From Conidiobolus incongruus B7586 (taxonomy: Eukaryota > Entomophthoromycota > Entomophthoromycetes > Entomophthorales > Conidiobolaceae): a stretch of 16,845 bases of DNA. Of the stretch, positions 1 through 9,116 are shown piece by piece. Both the position numbers and the translations under genes were made by a program. Position 1 is the first letter of the stretch. Every line of letters starts with the position of its first letter. The stretch spans positions 1-16,845 of the forward strand of contig JNEM01006202.1 of assembly GCA_000697335.1 (NCBI GenBank), read 5' to 3'. The notes beneath the pieces are model-generated. The model did not search any database. It worked only from the letters and a program-made list of their open reading frames with translations, and had not been told where the DNA came from.

Positions 1-3000
1 TTGACAGTGGCGAAGTAGCACATAATGTCCGTTAAGATGGTGCGACATACGCGATGGTCTAACCCGAAGTAATGCTTTGTGAGCTGATAATAAAAAGGCT
101 CTAACTGTTGCCAACTCAATTCCAATTTTCTCAAATTCTCCAAAATAATTGACAAGAGCTGAGCTTTAGTTTCGTAAGGAACAATACCTTCACCTTTCTC
201 GAGACATGGAATCAACAAATCTAACAATTTGTAACTCAAATCCTTATCTTCGACTTTGGGAGCGAATACTGATAAAATTTGAACACACTTTTGGAACAAT
301 TTATACTTGTTAAGAATGAGCAAATCCCAACGGTTAGCCATAACATGATGCAAATTATTTAGAAGGGTTGCGACATTGGGCAAAATACCGTACTCGACGG
401 CCAAGTTACCCTCGAGTTCCGATATTTTGATGAGTTGGAAGTAGTCAGAGTGTTTGATACGTTTCTGAACATTGAAATCTTCTGAGGGTTCGTTAAATTT
501 CAATAAAATTAACTGTTCGAGCCAGTCGAAAACGAAATGAATTACACTGGGTTGGACAGATTTCGCTGATAGAATGTTAATCATACTGGGAATTAATTCG
601 GATCGATAAGTCCACAAGAATGGAGCGAATTCAACCCTTTGGGCCCAAATCATGAACAGATCCATGAGTGCTGAGGGTGATTGGGAATTCTCTTGTGAGA
701 AGCTTTCCAATTTGGAGTCGATAATGCCGAAAATACCTTGGGGGATATAAGGTGCAAAGTCAAAATTGGCGCGCAATTGGAAGATTTTAACAAGACGTTT
801 ATAGCCCAAATTACGGATCTTTTTGTATTGTTGAGCTTGAGAATGCTGTTGGATGTTGGTTAAATATTGGAAGTGGTTGGATGCGTAGTGGATGAGGTAG
901 AAAAGAGGGACTAGTATTGATGATAATAAGGTAATGTCAAACCACCAAGTTGTGTCAACAAATCTGGAAGGAGGTTAAGGAATGTAAAATGTCTGTAAAT
1001 TGGCACAGATTTCATATCTTCCATTAATTTGTCATCAAATTCAAATTCGTAATTCATTTGATCAGCATTATTTTTGGGATCCTTCAATAAGAAAGTATAT
1101 TGGGTGGTATACAAATCGAACAAACTAGCCAATTCCTTATAATCCATACCAGACATGTACGATAGAATGGCGGCGCGTTTAGCTTGAGGATGCGATTGGG
1201 ATCCCTTCTTAGTCTTCTTACTAATCAATGACCGTAAAGGATTCTGGTGATGAAAGGGAGCAGTTTGGCACGATGACTGTGTTCGATAGTGTTAGCATCG
1301 GGAGCCAAACTAAAGTTAATCATCACATCTCTGGTTTTCGAATCATCCAAAAGATCTTTCAGCTGATCGAAATAGGGATTCAAATAATTGTAGCTCAAAG
1401 GCTTGAAGCACGCAACAACTTTCTGTTGGATTTGGAGATCGGTGTGCAATAACAAAGTTTGATAAATATCCAAGATTTGGCCAAAATTACTCAAACTTTT
1501 GGGCGATGGTAACTTGGCATTTAAGTCCAAAAACTGGTACATGTGTTTCCACATAGGTCTAGAGCGAGTTTCGTCGGTTTCGGAGCTGGGAGCTTCTTCC
1601 TCTAGAATTTCTTCGTCATCGTCATCTTCATTATCGTTATCGTCTTGATTCGATTTGGATGATTCTTTCACTTTCAGCACCATATTTTCATCTCTCTCCA
1701 ATTCTAGGTCATGGAACTTGTGGTAAAATGTCAAGAATGCATTGAACAACTCGGAAACACTCTCCTTACCAATAGCTTCAGAGGGCAATTTGATAATGCT
1801 ATTGAGTAAACAGGTAAAAACCGACCAAGAATCGAAATCGTCAGTACGGAACTTGTTGGCTTGGAATACGATTTCATTGGCGTTTTCAATTTGTTTGACT
1901 ACATTGGCATTGTCAGAAGTTGTAAGAGAACTCAAAAAGTTGAATAAAAAGTTTTGAGCTGGACTGTTGAAAAGATTTTCAATTGGGGTAGGTTGCATCA
2001 AATCGACAACACTCTTATACTTGATATATTGCTGTTTCAAGTTGCCATCTTCGACAGATTTCAACAAATTGATGATCCATGTAAGTAATTCGGAACCGGA
2101 AGGTCCTTGAATTAATTGGGTGATAAACTTAGTAGATTCGTTCCAAAGCGGTTGGAAATTGATGGTGAAGTGAGATACACACAATTTCAGTGCAAAGTGA
2201 TGGAATTCGGTAGGAACAACGCCATTCAATTGCAATTGGACAACTCGCTTCAAAGTGTTAAGACGACTTTGATAGTTTGGAAGATCGTAAGCGGTAGACT
2301 CCATCGAATAGGCCAATTCGAAGGGATTTTCATTATTCAAACGTCTCAATTCTTCTTCACCCACAGGGTATTGAGAGTACAGGAGGAAAGTATTGAATCT
2401 GAGTGTTTGGTCAAAGTGATACAAATTATTTTCGGTAGCTTTGTAAATTGCGTGCAATTCATCATATGTTATCACCTTTTCAACTTGCTTAGATTGGGTA
2501 ACACTGGTCATATATTTCATCAATTGAATTAATTCGATAAGTCCAGCGACAATTTGTTGACTTTGGTGATATTTTGGCAATACATTGTCAACAATATCCC
2601 TATAAAAATAGACTAAAGAATCCATATTCACAGACTCCTTGGACATTCTCATGTAAAGTTTGGCATAAATTTGAATAATTTGACCCAACAAGAACTGAGC
2701 AATAGTAAATTCGTACTGATTTAATTCACTCTCTGATGCCAAATAAGTCTTTAAGCAATTAAAGTTATCAATTAAAAGGTCCAAAAATTCTTCCAAGTCT
2801 TTGATTACAATATGGGGTAGTGAAGTTAAGATGGAAGAGTAGATGCCAATTAAGCTAGATAATTGCAAGTTGTCATTATCTTCAACCATCAAATTACTAC
2901 CTTGAAAATCGTAAGCAGCTTTGATAGCTGTTGAAAATTGTTTGGAATTTTTAAATTCAGTCAACAATTCTCTGAAATAGTCGATTGGTTGTTGGGTGAA

Positions 3001-4881
3001 AAATTGTATTCTACCAAACTCGTCTAAGTAGGAAACTACTTGGCTCTTGCTGTTACCACGAATTAAGTCGGACGAAATCAAGTGGTGGATGAGTAAAGTG
3101 AATTCAATAGGAGCAGATTGCCAGTTGGAACTCATAAATTTCATTAAACTGTTGAGACCGAGCGTTCTCAATGGAGAAAATTTGATATAAGTTAAAGTTC
3201 TGAAGTATGTGATGATGGTGTTGGCATTTTCTGTGTGAATAATGATGTCAAGGATGCTGCGACCTTTGGTATATAAGCTGGAAGGATCGGATTTGCTCAT
3301 GATTTGAATCAAATATGAGAAAAGTTCAAGTTGAAGGGCTGGTGATAATTTGGGATCAGCTTTAGGTTGGAACAATCCTTTAGTAATAGCTTGTACGCAT
3401 TTATAATGAGTTGAAACATCTCCCAATAAAAAACCTTGGCGATGAGATAAAAATTGGTTGCAAAGACCGAAAACCCATGTCAACCCATTCAAATCTTTGG
3501 ACTCGAAGTGTGAAGCTAGCTGAACGTGTAATAATTCCCAAACGGGTTTGGCATTTTCTTGAGTATGGACATAGTATGCGAGTTTTTTGAGAAACTGAGC
3601 TAAGAGAGGGAACATGACTAGGTCATTTGCTATAAAAATATTATTAATATATCTTGAAAAAAATTATGCATGATAGAAATTTACTGGATGTAAAATGATC
3701 AGGAATATGCTCCAATTTCAAACAGATTTTAATTAACAAGTTGAAAATGTTAGGAAAACCTGATGAATGGAGACGATGATCCAAATTCTAAAATCAAGCA
3801 TATTAATATCAACAATTAAGTATTATATAAAATATATTATACCTTGACAGATTCTAACAACAAAATGGCCAAGCCATTGGTCAAACCTTCATAATCGTGG
3901 AACTGATCCTCAGTAACTCTCTTATGGTAATATTTCAAAATATACGAAAGAATCTTTTCCAATTGGGAAGCTTTGGCCTTTCTAATGAGGAAACCTATAC
4001 TTTGGGAGCAGAATTCCTGTAAAAATTGCTGAGTTCCTGATAAATCTAGGAGTGGAGTAACCAGTCTAATTCAATTGTTAATAAATAACCTCTGTTTATG
4101 ATTAATATAAATAATTACTGGAATGTATTAATCAAATTTTGAGATAGTATAGAGCTCAAATATTTAATTAAATATGATAAACTGTAAAATGTCCACTAAA
4201 TTTAAATGATTAACCCAAAAATTAATAAAATTATCAATTGAATTGAATTAAATTAAATTTACCTCTATAATTTTATGATTTTGTTGATTACTTAATAAAG
4301 GTAATAATTTATTGACAATCTGACTGAAATAAGGATATAATTCATCTCTGAGATCTCGAGCCAAACATGGAATTAAACTATTTTAACAAATCAGCAATCA
4401 ATATTCTTAATATATGCTTCGATCAAACTACCTTAGGAAAGGTTCTAAGCTAATTTCAAATTCAATATCTACATTTTCCAATAAAGAATTCACAATTTCA
4501 TCCTTGTGAAAGATTAGTTGTGGCAATGATTTTGTAATATTATCGACTTTTTCATAAAAATCAGTAAATTTAGTGGTTTGATTGGATATTATCCACTCCT
4601 CCAACTGATCGCGAAAGTGAGAACCCGATTTCTAAAATTTTATAATTAGTATTGAATATTGAATGATTTGGGGATTAAATATTACTTCGATGTCGTTGGG
4701 CTTTCTATCAATATTATGTACTACATCAAATTTTAACCCTTTTATTAACTCTTTGTAACTTTGAAACTAAAATCAATAGAATTAGTATATAGATTTTTTA
4801 AAGTTATAAGATATAAATCACTTTGAAAGTATTCTTTCCAGAGCCTTTATTAAGTTCTTTGGTAGGTATATTATCTTTCAT
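1..4881 (-). CDS. UTP20: UTP20, small-subunit processome component (5' part of gene, runs off left edge; two frame slips)
   Basis: UTP20 is a very large HEAT/ARM-type alpha-solenoid protein of the nucleolar 90S pre-ribosome (SSU processome), needed for 18S rRNA maturation. Read on the minus strand, the exons are 4881-4822, 4766-4686, 4631-4432, 4377-4263, 4195-4119, 4065-3843, 3787-3685 and 3629 to the left edge. The N-terminus (FKFQSYKELIKGLKFDVVHN across the first junction) matches the family start remembered from human UTP20 (YRFLTFAERL...IDIIHRIDR). Further matches are IPCLARDLRDELYPYF, EWTFYSLSYLIKYL and FCSQSIGFLIRKA. An acidic stretch lies near residues 948-972, followed by the diagnostic HRAKLLPFITRILYG near 1073-1087, in the DRIM-domain region. 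The start at 4881 is the first in-frame ATG after an in-frame TAA at 4893-4891. About 1,500 codons are present of roughly 2,500-2,800 usual for the family, so the C-terminal ~1,000 residues lie outside. Two one-base slips interrupt exon 8. The identification is firm; whether this copy is functional is not. Confidence 0.93.
911..974 (-). other. UTP20: Frame slip 2 in UTP20 exon 8
   Basis: About 105 codons after slip 1 the frame ends at TAG (913-911). The protein continues in a third frame, open from 974 to the left edge (LVPLFYLIHYASNHF, then KKIRNLGYKRLVKIFQLRAN, matching LKNLRRLGIKMVTDIF of human UTP20). Gapless alignment to the family puts the slip near the 911 end. Again one base is missing, the same direction as slip 1. 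Confidence 0.72.
1225..1233 (-). other. UTP20: Frame slip 1 in UTP20 exon 8
   Basis: The frame that encodes the conserved RILYGH meets TGA at 1227-1225. The same protein continues directly in the frame one base back (LISKKTKKGSQSHPQAKRAA), where the family also has a basic Lys/Gly/Ser-rich linker. Compared with the family the DNA is one base short here. There is no homopolymer longer than two bases at the slip, and no intron of usable length with GT-AG ends fits. It may be a real allele-specific break, an assembly error, or a recoding site; the sequence alone does not decide. Confidence 0.75.
3630..3684 (-). other. UTP20: UTP20 intron 7 (55 bp)
   Basis: Donor GTAAAT, acceptor TTTTATAG, with ATATTAATA upstream. 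It splits an A|CA threonine codon. The join places five codons (TNDLV) before the ATG at 3615, so that methionine is internal (about residue 292) and not the start of a separate gene. Confidence 0.82.
3788..3842 (-). other. UTP20: UTP20 intron 6 (55 bp)
   Basis: Donor GTATAA, acceptor GATTTTAG, with TATTAATA-like branch sequence. Phase 0. It joins LLLESVK to NLDHRLH. Confidence 0.8.
4066..4118 (-). other. UTP20: UTP20 intron 5 (53 bp)
   Basis: Donor GTAATT, acceptor GAATTAG, with a TTATTAAC branch-like site. It splits a CA|A glutamine codon. The frame continues into the conserved FLQEFCSQSIGFLIRKA segment. Confidence 0.82.
4196..4262 (-). other. UTP20: UTP20 intron 4 (67 bp)
   Basis: Donor GTAAAT, acceptor AAATTTAG. 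It is the longest of the seven. Phase 0. The join gives KIIEWTFYSLSYL, matching the conserved LLEWAFTSLSYL of the family. Confidence 0.88.
4378..4431 (-). other. UTP20: UTP20 intron 3 (54 bp)
   Basis: Donor GTAGTT, acceptor AAAATAG, and a branch-like TGCTGATT. It splits an AG|T serine codon (phase 2). The join reads LEPFLSLIPCLARDL, which lines up without a gap with the UTP20 family (QPLLDLVVQLARDL in human). Confidence 0.88.
4632..4685 (-). other. UTP20: UTP20 intron 2 (54 bp)
   Basis: Donor GTAATA, acceptor AATTTTAG, and a TACTAATT branch site. Phase 0, between codons 47 and 48. In-frame stops close the reading frame on both sides if it is retained. Confidence 0.85.
4767..4821 (-). other. 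UTP20: UTP20 intron 1 (55 bp)
   Basis: Donor GTGATT is weaker than the others in this gene. Acceptor is GATTTTAG, with a TACTAATT branch site about 20 bases before it. It lies in phase 0 after 20 codons. Removing it joins NTFK to FQSY, and the joined sequence matches the conserved UTP20 N-terminus. Confidence 0.85.
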
Positions 4882-6384
4882 TATTTGATTTTATATGATA
4901 ATTTCTTATATTCTTTATGATTTCCAGATCAAAAAATATTATTTATGTTTCTGTTTAATATGTAAATTTTTTGGTCTAGTTATAAATATTATAAATATAT
5001 ATTAATTATTATGGTGCTAAATAATTTCTATAAATGAAAAATATCTATGATAAAGGATTGGAAAGTTGGATAAATCATTGAATTTTTATGAAAATTTGGA
5101 ATTTATTGTTTCCCTGAATGAATTTTAGTACTTTAATTTTTATGGGATTATAATTCAAATTTTTTTTTAATTTTTGTATGGTTATAATTGAGAATTTATT
5201 TTGATTAGTAATTTGAAAATTGAAAATTTTTCAAAATTATAATTTATAAATCAACAAATTGATATTATATTTAGCGATAACCCTTTTATTCTAGTTATTG
5301 CTTTGAGAAGCAGTTTTTTACTATTATAGTCTATGAAATTTTTAATTATATAATGATATAAGTTTATGGAACAACGTGAATTTTTTAACTAAATAATAAT
5401 TTCAATAATGAAAAAATGATATCGTAGTTCATAAGAATAACATGGTGTCTAATTATTATATCGATTTCACAATTGATTATAGATACTAATATTTAACAAA
5501 AAAAATTTTCGGATTTTAAAATATATTTTAATTTTATCTAGTCTTAATTATTGGTTAAAATAATAAATTTCTATATTTGAAATATTTGATTTCATATCTC
5601 AGACAAATTAATTAAATTGATATTGAAAGCCTTATATTAACTGTTTCATATTTTTATACTCTATTATTAACAAAACTGATAATATTATTTTAATATTTTA
5701 AAGTGCAAAAAAATTATTAATTCTATCAAATTGATTGAATATATTAATATTATATTTCAGTAATATCAATATAATTTTTATTTACAATTAAATAAATAAT
5801 ACAAATATCTAAATTTAGTTTCTCAATATACTGAATGAATATTATGTTATATAATAGGAGTTAAATATTAATATTATTTATTCTGATCAATATTTCAATA
5901 TTATTAGTTTATTTAATAGTTATTATCATGAAATTGTCACTAAATATTGTTTGTTATATAAATGATTTGGCTTAGTGTTGTGTTTTATATTAAGTTTTAT
6001 AAATAAAGATGGTAGTTAGAAAAGTACTTGTAATATGATTTAGTAAATTATTTATTAATGCTGCTCTTTAACGTATCGGGACTGTAGGTTTAAATAATTG
6101 AATCAATGAATGATATGGGATTTGGATAAAATCTAACAAAGAAAATAAAGAGAACAAAGAGTATCCTTCAATTATAGACTGACAAAGCCAGCTTAAAATA
6201 GAATTAATATTGGTTTAGCTATCAAACTGGAAGAGATGATTAATTTTGAAATACAACATTAGTTTAAAATATTATAGTTGTTTTTATTAAAATTTGAAAA
6301 TAGTGTAAATATGATATTAATTTCAGTAGATTTTAGTTAAAAATAATTAATTAAAATTAATAATTTATATAATTTTATCATAAT
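4882..6384. other. AT-rich intergenic DNA upstream of UTP20
   Basis: No open frame of note, tRNA or conserved motif was found. Several T-runs (for example 5160-5169) and many TAAT/ATTA tracts are present. The first ~100 bases next to 4881 must hold the UTP20 5' leader and promoter, but no distinct TATA element stands out from the AT-rich background. A slightly less AT-rich patch at about 6060-6240 has no recognisable content. Confidence 0.6.
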
Positions 6385-6720
6385 ATTATGCATTGTCATT
6401 TGTCAGATGACTCCTCTCCTACCTAATCTACTTACTTCAACCTAACGTAAATATCATTCCTCCTTCGCATATTAGTTACTTTTGCTTTAGCTTTAATTGG
6501 CTGATGATGCAAGCCACAGAAAAATATCATAAATTACCTTACCCAATTCACACTGTACAGAGCCCAGAATTTGAGCTATTCCCAAACAGACAAGTTTAAT
6601 CTGAATTCTCCTAGCTATCTGGAATAAGCCATTAACTCCCTATCTCCCTAGCAGTTACGTGGAATTCTCTAGATCTCCCTCATATATTTATACTCATCCA
6701 AACACTGATTTTCCAAGTCG
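6385..6720. other. Less AT-rich island, unclassified
   Basis: About 335 bases with clearly higher C and G than both flanks and sharp borders near GTCATTTGTCAGATGAC on the left (a short GTCAT/ATGAC inverted repeat) and CCAAGTCG on the right. It has no long open frame on either strand. Size and composition resemble the two LTR-like islands further right, but I found no convincing target-site duplication or TG...CA ends. An old repeat copy or an RNA gene are both possible. TGATGATG at about 6501-6508 resembles a box C, but no fitting box D and end stem were found. Confidence 0.4.
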
Positions 6721-7712
6721 TTTTAATATAAAGATGAAATATGTTTTATTATAGTAAAAATTTATAAACTTTAAATTTTTATAAAATTTTATTTTAATAA
6801 AAAAATACTCATATTCAAAATAATTTTTAATTGATGAAAATTTCTATTTATCTTTTTTTTAATAAATATTTATTAATAAAAATTAAATCAATTTATAACT
6901 AAAAAGAATCTATTTTGAGAATTAAATTTGTAATTTAAATGGTTCATAAAATATTTTTTCAAAGTTACACAAAGCTGATTAATTTTTTGATTTTAATCAT
7001 ACTATTAAAAATTTGATTAAGATCATTTTTGAGATCAATCATATCTATAAATCATTCATTATTTGGATGCTATTAAGTTAAATTATTCAACTTTGAACAA
7101 TATGGTAAGTAATTAAATTTTGTTTAAATTAGAATATCAAATTGGTCAACCTAATAAAAGCTATTGTTATTATTAATAGTATTGTAAATGATATAATAAT
7201 ATGAATGTCAATTTAATATATGGCAAACTATGAAATAATCGGAATAATGATGAGAATGAATCTTGTTAAATTATTCCAGGGACTTTTTATTATATCTTTC
7301 ACAAATAAAGTAGGGTACCTGGACTTGGTTATGTTGAGATATATGAATGATAATGAAATTAATTAGATTTTCATATTTTAAAACACTGATAGCATCAATG
7401 ATGATATGACTTTTTATTAGTAAATAACATATTATAAAATGCCGAATATATGGAATAAATTGGATATAGTACTTTTTGGTTGATTGTTAAATTTTTCAAA
7501 TCCGCACGTCACTATTTAGTTGCAGTAACTCCAAAAACCTTTTGTTCAAGATCCGATATCATATAGTTAAACCTAAAATACTATTAAGAATATGCTCAGT
7601 TGAATTTTATCATAGTGTTGGTTGTATACTATTGTGACCCTTGGAGTTTGGGTGGATATATAATGAGACATTGAATCAATTGGTTTTTGGATATCATTCT
7701 TTAACCAATACA
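6721..7712. other. AT-rich intergenic DNA downstream of the 467-residue gene
   Basis: No gene is seen. The stretch from about 7500 to 7712 is less AT-rich and is probably the 3' untranslated part of the minus-strand gene that ends at 7713. No canonical AATAAA signal on the minus strand was seen close to the stop codon. Confidence 0.5.
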
Positions 7713-9116
7713 CTAATACTTATTATAAGTATCCTGCTTAGGATGCGTATGAGACGGATGGTATGTCTTGGGGCGATATGGCCACTGGCCTTCGTTGGAT
7801 GCGTATCTATTTTTCTCAACCTTGATTTTGTTGGAATTATGATATTTTCTGCTACTACTATCACATCTATTATCAGAAGAACGATATGGGTGAGAATAAG
7901 AGTTTGAGTGAGATTGAGAAGATTTGGAATAAGAATGTGAATTATTTGTATGATGAGCAGGACGGCGATAATGAAAATCAGAATTAGAATTAGAAGAATA
8001 AGTACTACTTCTATCGGGTGATTGAAACCTACTTGATTTGTATGGAGGATAATCGGGATCTTTGATTGATGGAGAAACGCAATCATTAGGCATTTTAGTT
8101 GATTTAACTGCGTCATCTAGAAACTGTTTGATAGTATCTTTAATATTCGAATCCAAACTATTAGTCTTCTTATTATAAAATTTCTCTGTACCATTTTGAA
8201 AAACATCAGAAGAATCATTATCCGTATTATCTTGTTTGATATAAACTGCTTGATCAAGGAGAGTCTGTGGCGAATTATAATTACTAGTCTGTGAAGGATA
8301 TTTGTTTTTTACATCATTGTCTGATAATGCCAGTGAAGGAGAGGGAGAAGAATCTTTTACTTTGAGAGCAGAAGCTGAATAAGCACCTTCAAAAATTGCT
8401 ATACATTTTGTTATATATACTTGGAATAGGTATTGAATGTGCTGGATCATTTGACTGAAAGTTGTCTGAAAAGAATTATTAACCATATCACATAACTTTT
8501 TATACTCTTCCTGAGTCATTGTATTTTCCATAGCGCTGAGAGATCTTAAGCATCTTTTCACAAACTCTTCTGTTGCTACTTCCGTTTTAATACTATATAT
8601 AAAATTGGTTAACTCCATTTTTGTAGAATTTAAAACTGCAGTCCCCAAATCTTTTCTATATAGATCATTGATAGAATCCACCAAATATACTAAAAATTTA
8701 CTAGCTTCATCTACTTTAAGAGAGAACGGAACAAATAATTGTAAATTTTTGACAAAACCAGGTAATTGTCCATTTTCATTTTGTTTATCCATATGAACAA
8801 GTCGAGAAGCGCAAGAGGCAGCTTCCTTTAATAGATAGACATAATCTGATAGTTGCTGTCTCGCAATAGTATTGAAACGACTTGGTGCATCACTAAAAAG
8901 GTCGGTTTCAAGGTATTTTGGTGTATGAGATTTAAGTGGAGATTGATAGCTAGGACTAGAAGGAAAATCCATACCCAATGTTGTAGTAGGTTGTAGTAGG
9001 GATGGTGGAATTTCCAAAGGGTTGAGTGGCTTGTACTTATATAAACGGGGTTTTCCGAAGAGGTCATCAATTTGTTTTTGGATAGATGGTAAGGTATCAT
9101 ACAATAAAGTCACCAT
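7713..9116 (-). CDS. Uncharacterised 467-residue protein with helical core and Ser/Tyr/His-rich disordered tail
   Basis: One intact exon on the minus strand from ATG at 9116 to TAG at 7715-7713. The start context ACAATGG is good for a eukaryotic start. I do not recognise the family. Residues 1-30 include a predicted helix (LPSIQKQIDDLF). Residues 31-75 are Pro/Ser-rich with several SP/TP sites. Residues about 78-250 form a probable all-helical domain with hydrophobic spacing (LSDYVYLLKEAASCASRLVH, FVKRCLRSLSAME, MIQHIQYLFQVYITKCIAIF). Residues 251-467 are low complexity, rich in Ser, Asn, Tyr and His and basic near the end. IKVE (431-434) fits a SUMO acceptor motif and LKVD (133-136) a weaker one. 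No signal peptide, clear membrane segment, zinc-finger Cys pattern or enzyme motif is seen. The domain layout suggests a nuclear or RNA-associated scaffold, but that is inference. The long intact frame and Kozak match make it a real gene. Confidence 0.85.
   Translation of the reverse strand: MVTLLYDTLPSIQKQIDDLFGKPRLYKYKPLNPLEIPPSLLQPTTTLGMDFPSSPSYQSPLKSHTPKYLETDLFSDAPSRFNTIARQQLSDYVYLLKEAASCASRLVHMDKQNENGQLPGFVKNLQLFVPFSLKVDEASKFLVYLVDSINDLYRKDLGTAVLNSTKMELTNFIYSIKTEVATEEFVKRCLRSLSAMENTMTQEEYKKLCDMVNNSFQTTFSQMIQHIQYLFQVYITKCIAIFEGAYSASALKVKDSSPSPSLALSDNDVKNKYPSQTSNYNSPQTLLDQAVYIKQDNTDNDSSDVFQNGTEKFYNKKTNSLDSNIKDTIKQFLDDAVKSTKMPNDCVSPSIKDPDYPPYKSSRFQSPDRSSTYSSNSNSDFHYRRPAHHTNNSHSYSKSSQSHSNSYSHPYRSSDNRCDSSSRKYHNSNKIKVEKNRYASNEGQWPYRPKTYHPSHTHPKQDTYNKY

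Noticed and set aside
911-948. A 32- or 35-base mini-intron (GT...ATACTAG) that would explain frame slip 2
   Set aside because: The length and GT-AG ends would restore the frame, but all other introns are 53-67 bases and the family aligns without a gap if this sequence is kept as coding.
911-1228. A separate small gene of 105 codons
   Set aside because: It has no ATG start and directly continues the UTP20 protein in a shifted frame; the linker and helices match the family.
1228-2532. Plus-strand open frames opposite UTP20 (74, 71 and 138 codons)
   Set aside because: They are shadows of the conserved minus-strand gene and show no protein-like features of their own.
1225-3615. A separate 796-codon gene starting at the ATG at 3615
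   Set aside because: The frame extends upstream through a GT-AG intron to conserved UTP20 exons; the ATG is internal (about residue 292).
6490-6620. C/D-box snoRNA (TGATGATG with a CTGA about 100 bases later)
   Set aside because: The flanking sequences do not form a terminal stem, and the boxes are short enough to occur by chance.
7540-7560. tRNA B-box-like GTTCAAGATCC
   Set aside because: The spacing is one base off the consensus, there is no pairing T-arm stem, and no A box or acceptor stem is nearby.
7641-9100. Other-frame open stretches overlapping the 467-residue gene
   Set aside because: They overlap the long intact frame, and their Ile/Leu/His-rich content reflects the out-of-frame reading of Ser/Asn codons.
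1-9116. A non-standard genetic code
   Set aside because: UTP20 and the 467-residue protein both use ordinary CAA/CAG and TGG codons, and the 467-residue gene ends at a normal stop, so the standard code fits.
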